Below, one piece after another: positions 45,612 through 55,096 of a stretch of DNA of 64,000 nucleotides. Origin of the DNA: Rhizobiales bacterium GAS188. Lineage in GTDB: Bacteria > Pseudomonadota > Alphaproteobacteria > Rhizobiales > Beijerinckiaceae. The stretch is taken from NCBI GenBank assembly GCA_900104855.1, contig FNSS01000002.1:486454-550453 (forward strand). The letters are read 5' to 3'. Every line of letters begins with the position of its first letter. Positions within the stretch are counted from its first letter, which is position 1. The notes beneath the pieces were generated by a model that saw nothing but the letters and a program-made list of their open reading frames with translations, had not been told where the DNA came from and did no database searches. The position numbers and the translations under genes were made by a program.

Positions 45612-45785
45612 ATGGACGGAGTTACTGGCTTCGTAGGCGGTCTGTTCTGCAAGATCCCCCTCGGCATCGCTGCATGCTATTCGGCCTCCGAGAGGGCCAT
45701 CGTTGGCAGATTGGTGATCGTCGCCGCAGTTGGAATGATCGCTTTTTACATCCTGATGCGAAATCCGCGCCGGGAGTTAGAATGA
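45612..45785 (+). CDS. Small membrane protein before a broken XRE regulator
   Basis: 57 residues (MDGVTGFVGGLFCKIPLGIA). A GGAGG lies upstream, then the hydrophobic segment LVIVAAVGMIAFYIL near the C-terminus and a charged RNPRREL end. Its stop overlaps the ATG of the XRE-type gene by four bases (ATGA), so the two were co-translated. Too small to classify. Confidence 0.5.
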   Translation: MDGVTGFVGGLFCKIPLGIAACYSASERAIVGRLVIVAAVGMIAFYILMRNPRRELE

Positions 45786-46037
45786 CGCCCGCCCAATGCC
45801 GAGCCGCGAGCGCTCATCGAGCTGTCGCAAGCTGATCTAGCCGGGGCCGCAGTTGTCTCGGCGACTGTTATCGCGGATTACGAGTCCGGCGCAGGAACGC
45901 CGAGGCCTGCCTTTCTAGAGGCGATCCAGCGCGTGCTTGAACGGGCCGGCGTCGAGTTCACTAATGGCAGCGAGCCCGGCGTGAAACTTCGCGCGGCCGG
46001 CGAGCCTGGCGTGAGGCTAAGGAAAACCAGGAGATGA
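45782..46037 (+). pseudogene. XRE-family regulator with an early frameshift
   Basis: It starts MTPAQCRAA at 45782, then needs a frame change near 45805 to continue ALIELSQADLAGAAVVSATV, IADYESGAGTPRPAFLEAIQ and RVLERAGVEFTNGSEPGVKL. This is a short Cro/C1-type helix-turn-helix protein of a kind common in rhizobia. The 3' end contains a duplicated GGCGAGCC-GGCGTGA unit. As it stands the first frame stops within 17 codons. Confidence 0.7.
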
Positions 46038-46429
46038 CTACTCGCCTCGCCCCGTGTGTGAATGCTGATCGAAATGTGACCCTCATCGGCGCGCACGCGA
46101 CCCCTCCAAGTCATTGTTTCAGCTTGCAGGAACTCCAGTGACCCCACGCCGATTAGGGCCGGGACCCCGTGCCGATCCACACCCATGGGCCTTCGTGAAC
46201 GACGGCGACTGGGACGAGCGCGCCTCCCGCGTGCTGCGCCTGGTGATGGACGGCCTGCGCTATAAGCCGCGCTGATTATCCGAGGGAACATCTGCGACCA
46301 AAGCTAGCGGGCAGCACGCAGCCGGGGCAGCACCTTCTCCGCGAACATCCTGTCTCGGCTCGGCAACTCCCCACGGAACCGGCATTGGCAGAAGCGAGTA
46401 TGCCTTACGAATGGTCCGAGGGAATCCAA

Positions 46430-46717
46430 ATGAAAACGCTAGTGATCACTATCGCGCTTCTCGGGAGCTGCGCTATCGCGGTAGCCCAAACGGCTCCGCC
46501 TCCACCCACACCCGCGCCGGCTGTTGCTCCCGCTGCTCCTGAAGAGATGAAGTGCCGGACTATGGTGGCACACGATGAGAGGGGTCGGCCCACATCCTAC
46601 GAGGCGTGCGCAAACTCCGATGGGAAGATGATGAGTTGCCAAGATGTGCAATATATGAACCGCAGGGGTCAGGTCCGGTACATCAGAAACTGCGGCTTGG
46701 TCGACGCCCCCAAATGA
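46430..46717 (+). CDS. Small secreted protein with proline-rich linker
   Basis: 95 residues from the ATG at 46430 (GAGGGA upstream): signal peptide KTLVITIALLGSCAIAVAQ, a TAPPPPTPAPAVAPAAPEE linker, then a compact domain with cysteines in MKCRTMV, EACANSDG, MSCQDV and RNCGLV. Two disulfides are likely. The frame is also open upstream to 46385 but lacks a ribosome site. Family unknown to me. Confidence 0.6.
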   Translation: MKTLVITIALLGSCAIAVAQTAPPPPTPAPAVAPAAPEEMKCRTMVAHDERGRPTSYEACANSDGKMMSCQDVQYMNRRGQVRYIRNCGLVDAPK

Positions 46718-46812
46718 ATGAACCCCAAAGCCTGGACTCGATTTAACCTGCAACGCCGAGCCGTTCGAATACCGCGAGTAGATAAGCGCCGGTGTCGCAC
46801 TGCACTTAAAGG

Positions 46813-47009
46813 GGGTCTGCCTCACTTTCCGTGCTGATGGGAACCTCGAATTTGCGAAAGACCATTGATAACGCATGGTAAATTTGGTCCGGCCCTGTGA
46901 TTTTCCCGCTACATATTTTCCCGCAGGGCCCTTCGCAAAATCCTGGCGTGTTTTCCGAGTGCTAGTGGTTCAAAGTGGTCTCGGCCAGCACGGAAAGTGA
47001 GGCAGAGCC
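46813..47009. mobile_element. MITE-like element with ISL3-type ends
   Basis: GGGTCTGCCTCACTTTCCGT at 46813 and its complement (ACGGAAAGTGAGGCAGAGCC, one mismatch) at 46990-47009 face each other across about 150 bases of non-coding DNA. The same terminus starts the ISL3 transposase remnant at 57986. It is probably a non-autonomous derivative mobilised by that transposase. No direct flanking repeat is evident. Confidence 0.65.
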
Positions 47010-47099
47010 GATTGAAGTGTAAATCGACACTCGGCACCGATGCGCGAAGAACGGCACGGAAATTGTGACGACGGCCTTGGTGATGGTCGGTTGTCTCAC

Positions 47100-47225
47100 A
47101 ACTGACCGTTCCGAGGGCCCCGCTGGGCATTCCCCCCGCTCGGCGGGGCCCACTCTTTGTGCTGAAATGGTCTTCCGGCGTGCCGGCCCTCGCCGTGGCA
47201 CGCGAGGCCAGGAAGGCGGACCTGT
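47100..47225. repeat. Inverted copy of the 8480 repeat block
   Basis: Includes the hairpin GGGCCCCGC (47115-47123) with GCGGGGCCC (47143-47151) and the complement of GTCCGCCTTCCTGGCCTCGC. The Tn3 element begins seven bases beyond its end, so the block may have been cut by that insertion. Confidence 0.6.
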
Positions 47226-47231
47226 CAATTA

Positions 47232-50200
47232 GGGGTCACGCCATAGAACGGGCAGGATAGCACGCCTCGCGATACAAATCGGGAACAGGCGGGAGCCGTG
47301 GGATGGGGTAGCTGGTTAGCTAAGCTGATCGAGTATTGCGCGGAGCAGCGTGGCGATCTCGGTCAGCGCCTGCTCCGAAGCCTGCGGGTCGGAAGGCCTT
47401 GTTCCTGCTGCCCCCCGCCGTAGCAGACAGCCTCCACTCTATCTGGGACAATCCGCCATGCCGAGGCGCCGCGCGCTGACAGACGCGCAGGTCGAGAACC
47501 TGCTCGCCCTTCCAAGTGACGAGCCACTGCTGGTTCGCCACTGGACCTTGGACGCAGCTGATCTTGCCGCCATCGAGCGTCGGCGCGGCGGGCACAATAA
47601 ACTCGGCTTCGCCCTACAGCTGTGCGCCTTCCGATATCCCGGCCGTCTGCTACGGCCGGGCGACGCGATTCCAGAACCAGCGCTCCGCTTCGTAGCCGAG
47701 CAATTGCAAGTTGGCCCAGATGCTTTGGTCTCCTACGCCGTCCGCCCACAGACCCTGCGCGAGCAGCTTGACGCATTGCGCGAAGAATTCTGTTTCAGCA
47801 TGTTTGCACCCGGACATGGCCGCGAGCTGCTGTCCTGGCTGTTACCGATCGCGCTCGCCACGACGAGCGCTCCTGTGATCGCGGCGGCGCTGATGGACGA
47901 GCTGCGCCGGCGCCGGATCATCGCGCCGGGCCCATCTGTCGTCGAACGCTTGGTCGCAGCCGTATTGGTGCTGGCGGAGCGGCACGTGGCGGGTCAGCTC
48001 GCCCGGGGCCTGTCCTCAGCGCAAACCGAAGCTCTCGATGCGCTGCTGCTGCCCAAGGACGGCACGTCCATGAGCGTGCTGGCCTGGGCGCGCCAGCCGC
48101 CCGGCGCGCCTGGACATCGTGCGCTGGCGCGCATCGTCGAGCAGCTCGCCGGCCATGCGTGCAGTTGGCCTGAACCGCATCGGCGCTGAAGCCGTCCATC
48201 CCGAGCGGTTGCGTAAGCTGGCGCGCGAAGGCGGACGGTTCACCGCTCAGCACCTGCGAGCGCTGTCGACGCTTCGTCGTCGCGCCACCCTGGTCGCAAC
48301 CGTTCTGGACACAACGGCGCGGTTGACCGACGACGGCGTAGCTCTGTTCGATCGCACCGTCGGTCGGATGTTCCGCCGCGCCGAAGCGCGCGAGGAGGAG
48401 GCCGTATTGCGTGATGCGCGCGCGGTCAACGACAAGGTCCGCCTGCTCGCAAAGCTGGGCGCCGCATTGATCGAGGCCAAGCAGGACGGCGCGGATCTGG
48501 ACGGAGCGGTCGCGGCCTCCGTGGGATGGGAACGGCTGGCAGCGAGCGTGGCCGAGGCTCGGCGGCTTGCCCGCCCGGACAAGGCAGATCTGCCGGCGCT
48601 CGCGACGCGGGCCTGGCCGGTGCTGCACCGGCTCGGGCCCCTGTTTCTCGGTGCGTTCCAACTCCGCGCCGTGCCCGCCGCGGCCAGCACGTTGCGCGCG
48701 GTCGAATTGCTGGGTGGCGCATACGAGAGTGGCGGCAGGAAATGGCCGAGCAGCCTTCCCAGCAGCTTTCTTCGCCCAGCTTGGCGCGACGCAGTGCATC
48801 ATGCAGCCAGTACGGGCGGCAATGAGCGTCGGACTTGGGAGGCCGCCACCTTGCTTGCGCTACGAGATCGGCTGCGCTCGGGAGACATTTGGGTTGAAGG
48901 AAGCCGGCAATGGCGTGCCGTCGAGGACCAGCTGATCCCGCCGGCCCTGTTCGCCGCCATTCGCGAGGCTGGGCCGCTGCCCGTAGCGGTTCCGGCGACC
49001 GCACAGGAATACCTTGCAGACCGCCGCATGCTGCTGGACCGGCGCTTAACGGAGGTGGCCGCCAAGGCCGCCGCGGACACGCTCGATGACGTTGCGATCC
49101 GGGGCGGCGAGCTGAAGGTCTCGCCGCTGAAAGCGATCACGCCGGACGAGGCCGAGGCGTTCGCCGACCGGTTCTATCGAGCGATGCCCAGCGCGCGCAT
49201 CACCGGCGTGCTGGCCGAAGAAGATCGTTGGACGGGATTCAGCAGCGCCTTCACTCACCTGCACACCGGCCTGCCGGCCGCTGACTCGCACGTGGTGCTT
49301 ATCGCGGTGCTGGCGGACGCGACGAACCTCGGCCTGACCCGCATGGCCGACGCCTGTTCGGTTGCGAGCTACCGGCAATTGGCTTGGACTGCCGGCTGGC
49401 ACTTGCGCGAGGACACCTACCGGCAGGCGCTCGCCATGTTGGTCGACGCCCAGCACAGCCAGCCACTCGCCGCATTGTTTGGGGCGGCCGACGTGTCCAG
49501 CTCGGACGGCCAAGGTTTCCCAACCTCGGGACGCGGCGAGGCCGTCGGCGCCATCAACGCCCATTATGGGCGCGAGGCGTCGGCACTGTTCTACACGCAC
49601 ATCTCGGGTCGCCACGCGCCCTACCATGCCGTCGCCATCCCGCCCTCCGGCGAGGCCGCGCACGTCATCGACGGGCTGCTCTACCATGAGGCCGATATGA
49701 CGATCGCCACGCATCACACGGACGGAGGTGGCGTCAGCGACCATGTGTTCGGGCTCGCACACCTGCTGGGTTTCCGCTTCGCGCCCCGCATCCCCAATCT
49801 TGCAGAGCGCAAGCTGTATGCCTTCGACCCGGCAGGCCGATGGCCCTCGCTCGCTCCTTTCATAGCCGGCCGCCCCGACGATAAACTGATCGCTGCGCAT
49901 TGGGATGATGTGCTGCGACTCACCGCGTCCGTGCGAACTGGCGTCGTCAGCGCGTCGCTCATGCTCAAGCGTCTCGGCAGTTACCCCCGCCAGAATGGGC
50001 TGGCGCTGGCCCTCCGCGAGATCGGCCGTATCGAGCGCACGCTCTACAGCCTGGACTGGTTGGAGCAGCCCCAGCTCAGGCGACAAGCGACCGCGGAACT
50101 CAACAAGGGCGAGTCCAGAAACGCGCTGGCTCGCGCCGTCTGCTTTCACCGCCTCGGTCGACTCCGCGACCGCACCGTCGAGGCGCAGCAGCACCGGGCG

Positions 50201-50511
50201 AGCGGGCTCGCCCTGGTCACGGCCGCCATCGCGCTGTGGAACACGGTCTATCTCGGCCGCGCGCTCGACGCTGTGCGCCGCCGCGGCGAGACGGTGCCGG
50301 ACGCATTGCTTGCCCATCTCGCGCCGCTCGGCTGGCAGCACATCAATCTCACTGGCGACTATCTGTGGGACGCCGACAAGCTCCCAGCGTCGGATGGGTT
50401 CAGGCAGTTGCGCCAATCATCCGTCGCGCCGCCGGAAACTGCAGCCGCATGAGTGTGTTCCCGGTTCGTGCCGCGAACCGTGCTATTCTGCCCGTTCTAT
50501 GGCGTGACCCC
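47232..50511 (+). mobile_element. Tn3-family unit transposon with only tnpA
   Basis: 33-bp inverted repeats with one mismatch: GGGGTCACGCCATAGAACGG at 47232-47264 and the matching end at 50479-50511 (ending CTATGGCGTGACCCC). 3,280 bp. Inside there is only a transposase; no resolvase or res site is visible. Flanks AATTA and GAACA differ, so there is no 5-bp target duplication. Confidence 0.88.
47458..50452 (+). pseudogene. tnpA: Tn3-family transposase, frameshifted
   Basis: The first part (47458-48189) begins MPRRRALTDAQVENLLALPS and carries the N-terminal DNA-binding region. Near 48150 the frame shifts; the second part resumes AVGLNRIGAEAVHPERLRKL and runs to 50452. The catalytic region has LADATNLGLTRMADAC (Asp), SSSDGQGFPTSG (Asp) and ELNKGESRNALARAV (Glu), all intact. 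About 990 residues if rejoined. With the shift the element is probably dead, though its ends could be used by another transposase. Confidence 0.85.
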
Positions 50512-50580
50512 GAACAGCAGGAACCCCGCCAGCCCCATCGTCGCCGAGAAGAGCAGGATAACGCTGAGCCTGGTCCGCAT
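50512..50580 (-). pseudogene. Small membrane protein start cut by the Tn3 element
   Basis: The minus strand from the ATG at 50580 reads MRTRLSVILLFSATMGLAGF and LLFG, then enters the transposon end (VTP, stop). A GAGGGGAAA ribosome site precedes it. The rest of the gene is not found on the other side of the transposon. Confidence 0.4.
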
Positions 50581-50814
50581 GCTGAGTTTCCCCTCGGTCG
50601 ATCCTGCGCGATGAGGACGTGTCCCGCAAGCTTAGCGGCTCGTGCGGATGCGATCGAGGAGATGGCAGCTATGATGATCGCGCCCGACGTGCCGGCTTCC
50701 ATTACGCCGCCGCCACTCCCTCCGGCCTGATGCGGCATGACTATGCGCGTTGGAACTTCGATCCTCGATCCGAGTTGGAAGAATGTAGTCCAATGGTTTT
50801 GGAAAGGAACGGTC

Positions 50815-51177
50815 ATGCGCATTTTGGCGATATTGGCCGCCTGCGCGGCCCTCGGCCTTGTACATCCGGCATACGCACAACTCCAAGGTGCTGGAAAATC
50901 CTCGACAACGATGCCGTCGAGAAGTGAGCCGAGCCGTGTATTCTCGACCATTGTGGTGGCCGAGCTTGACAGCCTCTCGAAACCTGTCCGGGAACAGGTC
51001 AACGCCGCAGTCTCCCAGTGAAAAAATGATGAGCTGGAGGCGTTGCAGCGTTCGGTCGCCGCAATTCCCGAGGCGTCGGCAGCTCTGAAGGCGAAGCACA
51101 AAAGTGCTGCCGAAGTCATCGCAGCTGCCGTTGACGACGACGGCGCACTCTTGCTGATCACGATGACGGCGGTCTAG
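50815..51177 (+). pseudogene. Secreted protein interrupted by one TGA
   Basis: From the ATG at 50815 (GGAAAGGAAC upstream): signal peptide RILAILAACAALGLVHPAYA, then SRVFSTIVVAELDSLSKPVR and EQVNAAVSQ. At 51019-51021 there is a TGA in frame, after which the same frame continues NDELEALQRSVAAIPEASAA to AAVDDDGALLLITMTAV and a stop at 51177. The second half is clearly protein. A single CGA-to-TGA change would explain it. Confidence 0.6.
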
Positions 51178-51348
51178 AGGCCGGGCCTGGTCCGGAGCGG
51201 CTGGCGGTAATCGGGCCTCGCGGGCGCCGAGTGATTGCGAAGGCCCGCGCGGAACCCGGTGTGGTCATCGCTGGGAAGATCCGCTTCCCGATGGGCGCGA
51301 CCGCGCCGCTGATCCGCCACCGCTCGACTGATCCGCCACCGCTCGACG

Positions 51349-51803
51349 TTACGCTTTCCCGCGGCTCGCTTTGAACGCGTGAGCGAGCAGCTCCGTCGGC
51401 AGCCAGGGCCTCGTGGTGACGATGACGATCTCGGAGATTTGGCAGTCCGGGCACGAATCCGAAACCGCTGCGACCTGATCCATGGCCATTTCGCCGCGAC
51501 CCGCCGCGCCAGCTGAAGCCCGGTCAATTCACTTGGATAGCTCAGCTCGGTGACGAGGAGGCATATTTCCTCGGCGTGGTGGCCAACATAGGCGAGGGCG
51601 CGCTCTGGAGACGCAAAGCCGGCGACTGGAAACCCCGCTTCTTCGAGCAGACAGACAGATTCAAGGCGAAGGAAGGGATCATCCTTTACCACGCATATTG
51701 TGCGGTTCTCGACATTCCCATGATGTGGGCAGACTGATTGTATGCGGAGAAGGGGATCGTCATTTACCACGTATACTGTGCGTTTCCCTATGCCTCTCTT
51801 CAT
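51349..51803 (-). pseudogene. Receiver-domain response regulator, damaged
   Basis: The minus strand has RTICVVKDDPFLRLESVCLL, EEAGFPVAGFASPERALAYV and LLVTELSYPSELTGLQLARR, a CheY-like receiver in which the usual phospho-Asp (LVTD) is Glu. Near 51480 the frame shifts and the end IVTTRPWLPTELLAHAF (the conserved K/R-PW region) is in another frame. The start RTVYVVNDDPLLRIQSVC is a tandem copy of the first strand. A 19-bp tandem repeat (GATCCGCCACCGCTCGACT) lies just past its 3' end at 51311. Confidence 0.65.
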
Positions 51804-51994
51804 ATGGAATGGGGGAGGGGGAGCATGGTTCCCGTTGGGTTGAAAATCTACGGCGCGTCGAATGAGCGTTCGCGCCCATCGGCCAGGCGGGGGTCGGATG
51901 GGAGCGTCCGCAAACGGGTAATGAGCGCGCTTGCCTTGCCGACTTCGACATTCGCCGCTCCTATGCTCGAGCTTATTTGATGAGGTCACGTCTC

Positions 51995-53779
51995 ATGGCT
52001 CACCGCGTCGAGGACTACGCCATGATTGGCGACTGCCACACCGCCGCGCTCGTGTCGCGCGACGGCGAGATCGATTGGCTATGCTTGCCGCGCTTCGATT
52101 CGCCCGCCTGCTTCGCCAAACTCGTCGGTACAAAAGACCACGGCTTCTGGAGCTTGAAGCCCGGCGCGGATAGCGTCGAGAGCAAGCGCGCCTATCGCGA
52201 TTTCTCGCTCGTCCTGGAGACCGAGCACCGAACCCGGACGGGCGCGGTACGGGTGACCGATTTCATGCCCATCGGCACGAACGCTCCGCAGGTGGTGCGG
52301 ATCGTCGAAGGCATGAAGGGTGAGGTCGCGATGCGGATGGAGCTTGCCATCCGCTTCGACTACGGCCTCACGGTCCCCTGGGTGACGCGGACGGGCTGGA
52401 ACGACATCCGAGCGGTCGCCGGCCCCAACACATTGGTGTTGCGCGCCGACGCCGATACCCGTGGCGAGGACATGATGACCGTCGCCGACTTCGCCGTCCG
52501 TGAGGGCGAGAGCGTCGCTTTCGCGCTCGCTTGGGGCCCTTCCCATGAGGTCGATCCGCGCCCTGTCGATCCCAAGCTCGCCCTTTCGGAGACGCTGAAG
52601 TTCTGGGCCGGCTGGTCGGGAAAATGCCGCTACGAAGGGCCGTCGCCGGAGGCGGTGCGCCGTTCGCTGGCCACCCTAAAGGCGCTGACGCATCTGCCGA
52701 CCGGCGGCATCATCGCGGCGCCCACGACATCGCTGCCCGAGAAGATCGGCGGCGTAAGGAACTGGGACTATCGGTTCTGCTGGCTGCGTGATTCGGCCTT
52801 CAGCCTAGTCGCCCTCATGGATGCCGGCTATGTCGACGAGGCGCTCGCTTGGCGCGACTGGGTGGGACGCGCCGTGGCTGGCAACCCTGAGCAGACGCAG
52901 ATTCTCTACGGCGTCGGCGGGGAGCGTCTCATGCCGGAACTCGAGCTCGATTGGCTGCCCGGCTATGAGGACTCGCGCCCCGTCCGCATCGGCAACGCTG
53001 CTGCGACGCAATTCCAGCTCGGCATCTTCGGCGAGGTCGCCGACGCCATGTATCAGTCGAGACACCGCCAGTTGCCCCCGATCGAAGGCGGGTGGGCGCA
53101 TACGGTCTCGCTCATGAACCATCTCGCCGAGATCTGGCAAGGTCCGGATGAAGGCATTTGGGAGGTGCGCGGCCCGCGCCAGCAATTCGTGCATTCGAAA
53201 GTGATGGCTTGGGTCGCCTTCGACCGCACCATCAAGCGGGGCGAAGCAGGTGGGCGTGAGGCGCCGTTCGACAAGTGGCGCGCGGTTCGCGATGCCATCC
53301 ATAGGGATGTGTGCGAGAAAGGCTTCGATCGCGAGATCGGCAGCTTCGTGCAAGCCTACGGGTCGACGGCGCTCGATGCGAGCCTCTTGCGCATCCCGGT
53401 CGTCGGCTTCCTCCCGGCCCAGGACGAAAGGGTACGGGGAACCATTGCGGCGATCGAACGAGGTTTGATGATCGACGGGCTGGTTCTGCGCTACCGCACG
53501 GAGGAGACGGAAGATGGCCTGCCGGTGGGTGAGGGGGCGTTCCTCCCCTGCACCTTCTGGTTTGCGGATTGCTTGGTGCTGTCGGGTCGGCTGGACGAGG
53601 CAACAGCTCTCTTCGAGCGGCTGGCCAGTCTCTGCAATGATGTCGGCCTTCTCGCCGAGGAGTATGATCCTCGAGCCAAACGCATGCTCGGGAATTTTCC
53701 CCAAGCATTCAGTCATGTCGCACTGATCAATACCGGTTTGCGCCTTGCGCAGGCGCGCGGCAATACCAAAAGAGCTTAG
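51995..53779 (+). CDS. Glycoside hydrolase family 15 (glucoamylase/trehalase-like)
   Basis: 594 residues from the ATG at 51995 (MAHRVEDYAMIGDCHTAALV). GH15 enzymes remove glucose from the ends of alpha-glucans or split trehalose. The N-terminal super-beta-sandwich (DGEIDWLCLPRFDSPACFAK) leads to an (alpha/alpha)6 barrel with GGVRNWDYRFCWLRDSAFSL, a general acid region WEVRGPRQQFVHSKVMAWVA and LLAEEYDPRAKRMLGNFPQA. All expected motifs are present. It stands alone, with regulator scraps on both sides; its 3' end resembles the scrap at 33170, so it may once have headed the glgX operon. Confidence 0.88.
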   Translation: MAHRVEDYAMIGDCHTAALVSRDGEIDWLCLPRFDSPACFAKLVGTKDHGFWSLKPGADSVESKRAYRDFSLVLETEHRTRTGAVRVTDFMPIGTNAPQVVRIVEGMKGEVAMRMELAIRFDYGLTVPWVTRTGWNDIRAVAGPNTLVLRADADTRGEDMMTVADFAVREGESVAFALAWGPSHEVDPRPVDPKLALSETLKFWAGWSGKCRYEGPSPEAVRRSLATLKALTHLPTGGIIAAPTTSLPEKIGGVRNWDYRFCWLRDSAFSLVALMDAGYVDEALAWRDWVGRAVAGNPEQTQILYGVGGERLMPELELDWLPGYEDSRPVRIGNAAATQFQLGIFGEVADAMYQSRHRQLPPIEGGWAHTVSLMNHLAEIWQGPDEGIWEVRGPRQQFVHSKVMAWVAFDRTIKRGEAGGREAPFDKWRAVRDAIHRDVCEKGFDREIGSFVQAYGSTALDASLLRIPVVGFLPAQDERVRGTIAAIERGLMIDGLVLRYRTEETEDGLPVGEGAFLPCTFWFADCLVLSGRLDEATALFERLASLCNDVGLLAEEYDPRAKRMLGNFPQAFSHVALINTGLRLAQARGNTKRA

Positions 53780-54005
53780 CCCATATCTTTTGAGCGACGA
53801 GAGTTTTCGCGCTCCGGCCAGCTAGTGGCCGGGGTTCGATTCCGGCTCCTCCTCCGGCTTTCGCCCGTCGGGATGCGCCTCTGACATTTCACACCAAGTT
53901 CGCCCCGTTGTGTCGGCTATCGCACAGACGGATGGACAGAATGGTGGTTAATCTCAGCGGTCGTGGATCAGAAGGTATTTCTCCGGGCATATCAGGGCGA
54001 CGACA

Positions 54006-54158
54006 ATGGGTCAGGTTGCACCCACGCCTTCGCAGGACCACAGGCAGACCGATAGACTTACCGGCGCGGCAGGCGGAGTGTCGCCTCTCGTCGGAAAATC
54101 GGTGCTCATCGTCGAGGATGAACCGCTGACGGCTATGGCTGTCGAATGCGGTCTTTAG
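54006..54158 (+). pseudogene. Response regulator receiver, N-terminal scrap
   Basis: From the ATG at 54006 the frame ends GKSVLIVEDEPLTAMAVE and CGL before a stop at 54158. VLIVEDEP with the acidic pair is the first strand of a receiver domain. The rest is missing, replaced by the convergent kinase scrap. Confidence 0.5.
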
Positions 54159-54159
54159 G

Positions 54160-54311
54160 ATTCCGCTTGACCTTGTAGGCGTCGTGTCCTGCAAGAAAGA
54201 CCACGGCCCCGTGCTTGTCGATGCGTTTGACCGGTTCCGATATTCCGAGGTCTCCGGATTGCCGAGAAATTCGAGCACCTCGCCCTGATCGGCGACGACA
54301 TGGACGTTCAT
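54160..54311 (-). pseudogene. AAA/aminoglycoside-kinase-type fusion protein, N-terminal scrap
   Basis: Minus strand from 54311: VADQGEVLEFLGNPETSEYR, a one-base frame change near 54238, then EPVKRIDKHGAVVFLAGHDA with YKVKR. This matches the first 45 residues of the bacterial APH-domain/AAA-ATPase fusion family. It ends abruptly at the border with the receiver scrap. Confidence 0.5.
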
Positions 54312-54342
54312 CGGTGCGCCTCGCCTCGCTGTCCCTGATGGC

Positions 54343-54960
54343 CTATGGCAACCAATGCATCCTATCGGTGTATCTCACCCGGTCCGCGTCGATTTCAGAG
54401 GCGGTCAGCGGAGGCGCGCTGTCATCAAAACCGGCCCAGCCCGTTTCGTGATAATAGGCGCTCCTTTGATCGGGATCGACCGCTCCATTCCTCGAAAGCG
54501 CCACCCTCGCCGCAGGAGCACGATCGTCATTGGTGCGAACGACAATCAGAGTACCTCCGCGTCTTATGCCCTCGGCATAGACTTGCGCATGTTCGGAGGC
54601 GATACCGGCCCCCACCAAGAGACCTATGATGCCGCCAGCGACGGCGCCTGTGGCCGCTCCGGCGGCGGTCGAGACCAACCACCCGGCCGCGACCACGGAG
54701 CCGAGCCCGGGAATGGTCAGCATGCCGATCCCCGCCAGTAAGCCGGCTCCGCCGCCGACCACGCCTCCAATACCCCCGCCGGCGGCCGCTCCTGTCGCTG
54801 TATCGCCGTATCGCGGAAGCAAGATGGAATTCCAGCGGTCGTCCGCATTGTTCGCGACCAGGGTCATCTCGCTCGAGGAAATACCTGCCTCCTCAAGATC
54901 ACGGACCGCATTCCTTGCGGCCTCATCGTCGTCGAAGAATCCGGTAATCATACGCGCCAT
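54343..54960 (-). CDS. YflT-like glycine-zipper stress protein, copy 1
   Basis: 205 residues (start MARMITGFFDDDEAARNAVR). The N-terminal ferredoxin-like fold (DLEEAGISSSEMTLVANNAD) is that of general stress proteins of the YflT type; it is followed by a long glycine-zipper membrane-active segment (AAGGGIGGVVGGGAGLLAGI, then AAGAATGAVAGGIIGLLVGA), then GGTLIVVRTNDDRAPA. Probably envelope-associated. The 208-residue protein at 56313 has the same architecture. AGAGAGGAGGAGG precedes the start. Confidence 0.75.
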   Translation of the reverse strand: MARMITGFFDDDEAARNAVRDLEEAGISSSEMTLVANNADDRWNSILLPRYGDTATGAAAGGGIGGVVGGGAGLLAGIGMLTIPGLGSVVAAGWLVSTAAGAATGAVAGGIIGLLVGAGIASEHAQVYAEGIRRGGTLIVVRTNDDRAPAARVALSRNGAVDPDQRSAYYHETGWAGFDDSAPPLTASEIDADRVRYTDRMHWLP

Positions 54961-55096
54961 GACCTCCTCCTCTCAGTGTTGAAGGTGCCGAAACGGTTGC
55001 AGGCACATGGACAATATTCGCCTGAGAAGCCTCCAATCATTAAGGCTGCGGGACCGAAATCCAAATCCTTGAGCATCCGAAAAGTATCGAAGCGTT

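Noticed and set aside
49046..50416. 456-residue minus-strand frame opposite the Tn3 transposase
   Set aside because: Shadow frame; the plus strand carries the DDE motifs of TnpA.
53815..53860. GGGGTTCGATTCCGGC resembling a tRNA T-arm after the GH15 gene
   Set aside because: No acceptor or anticodon arms can be built around it.
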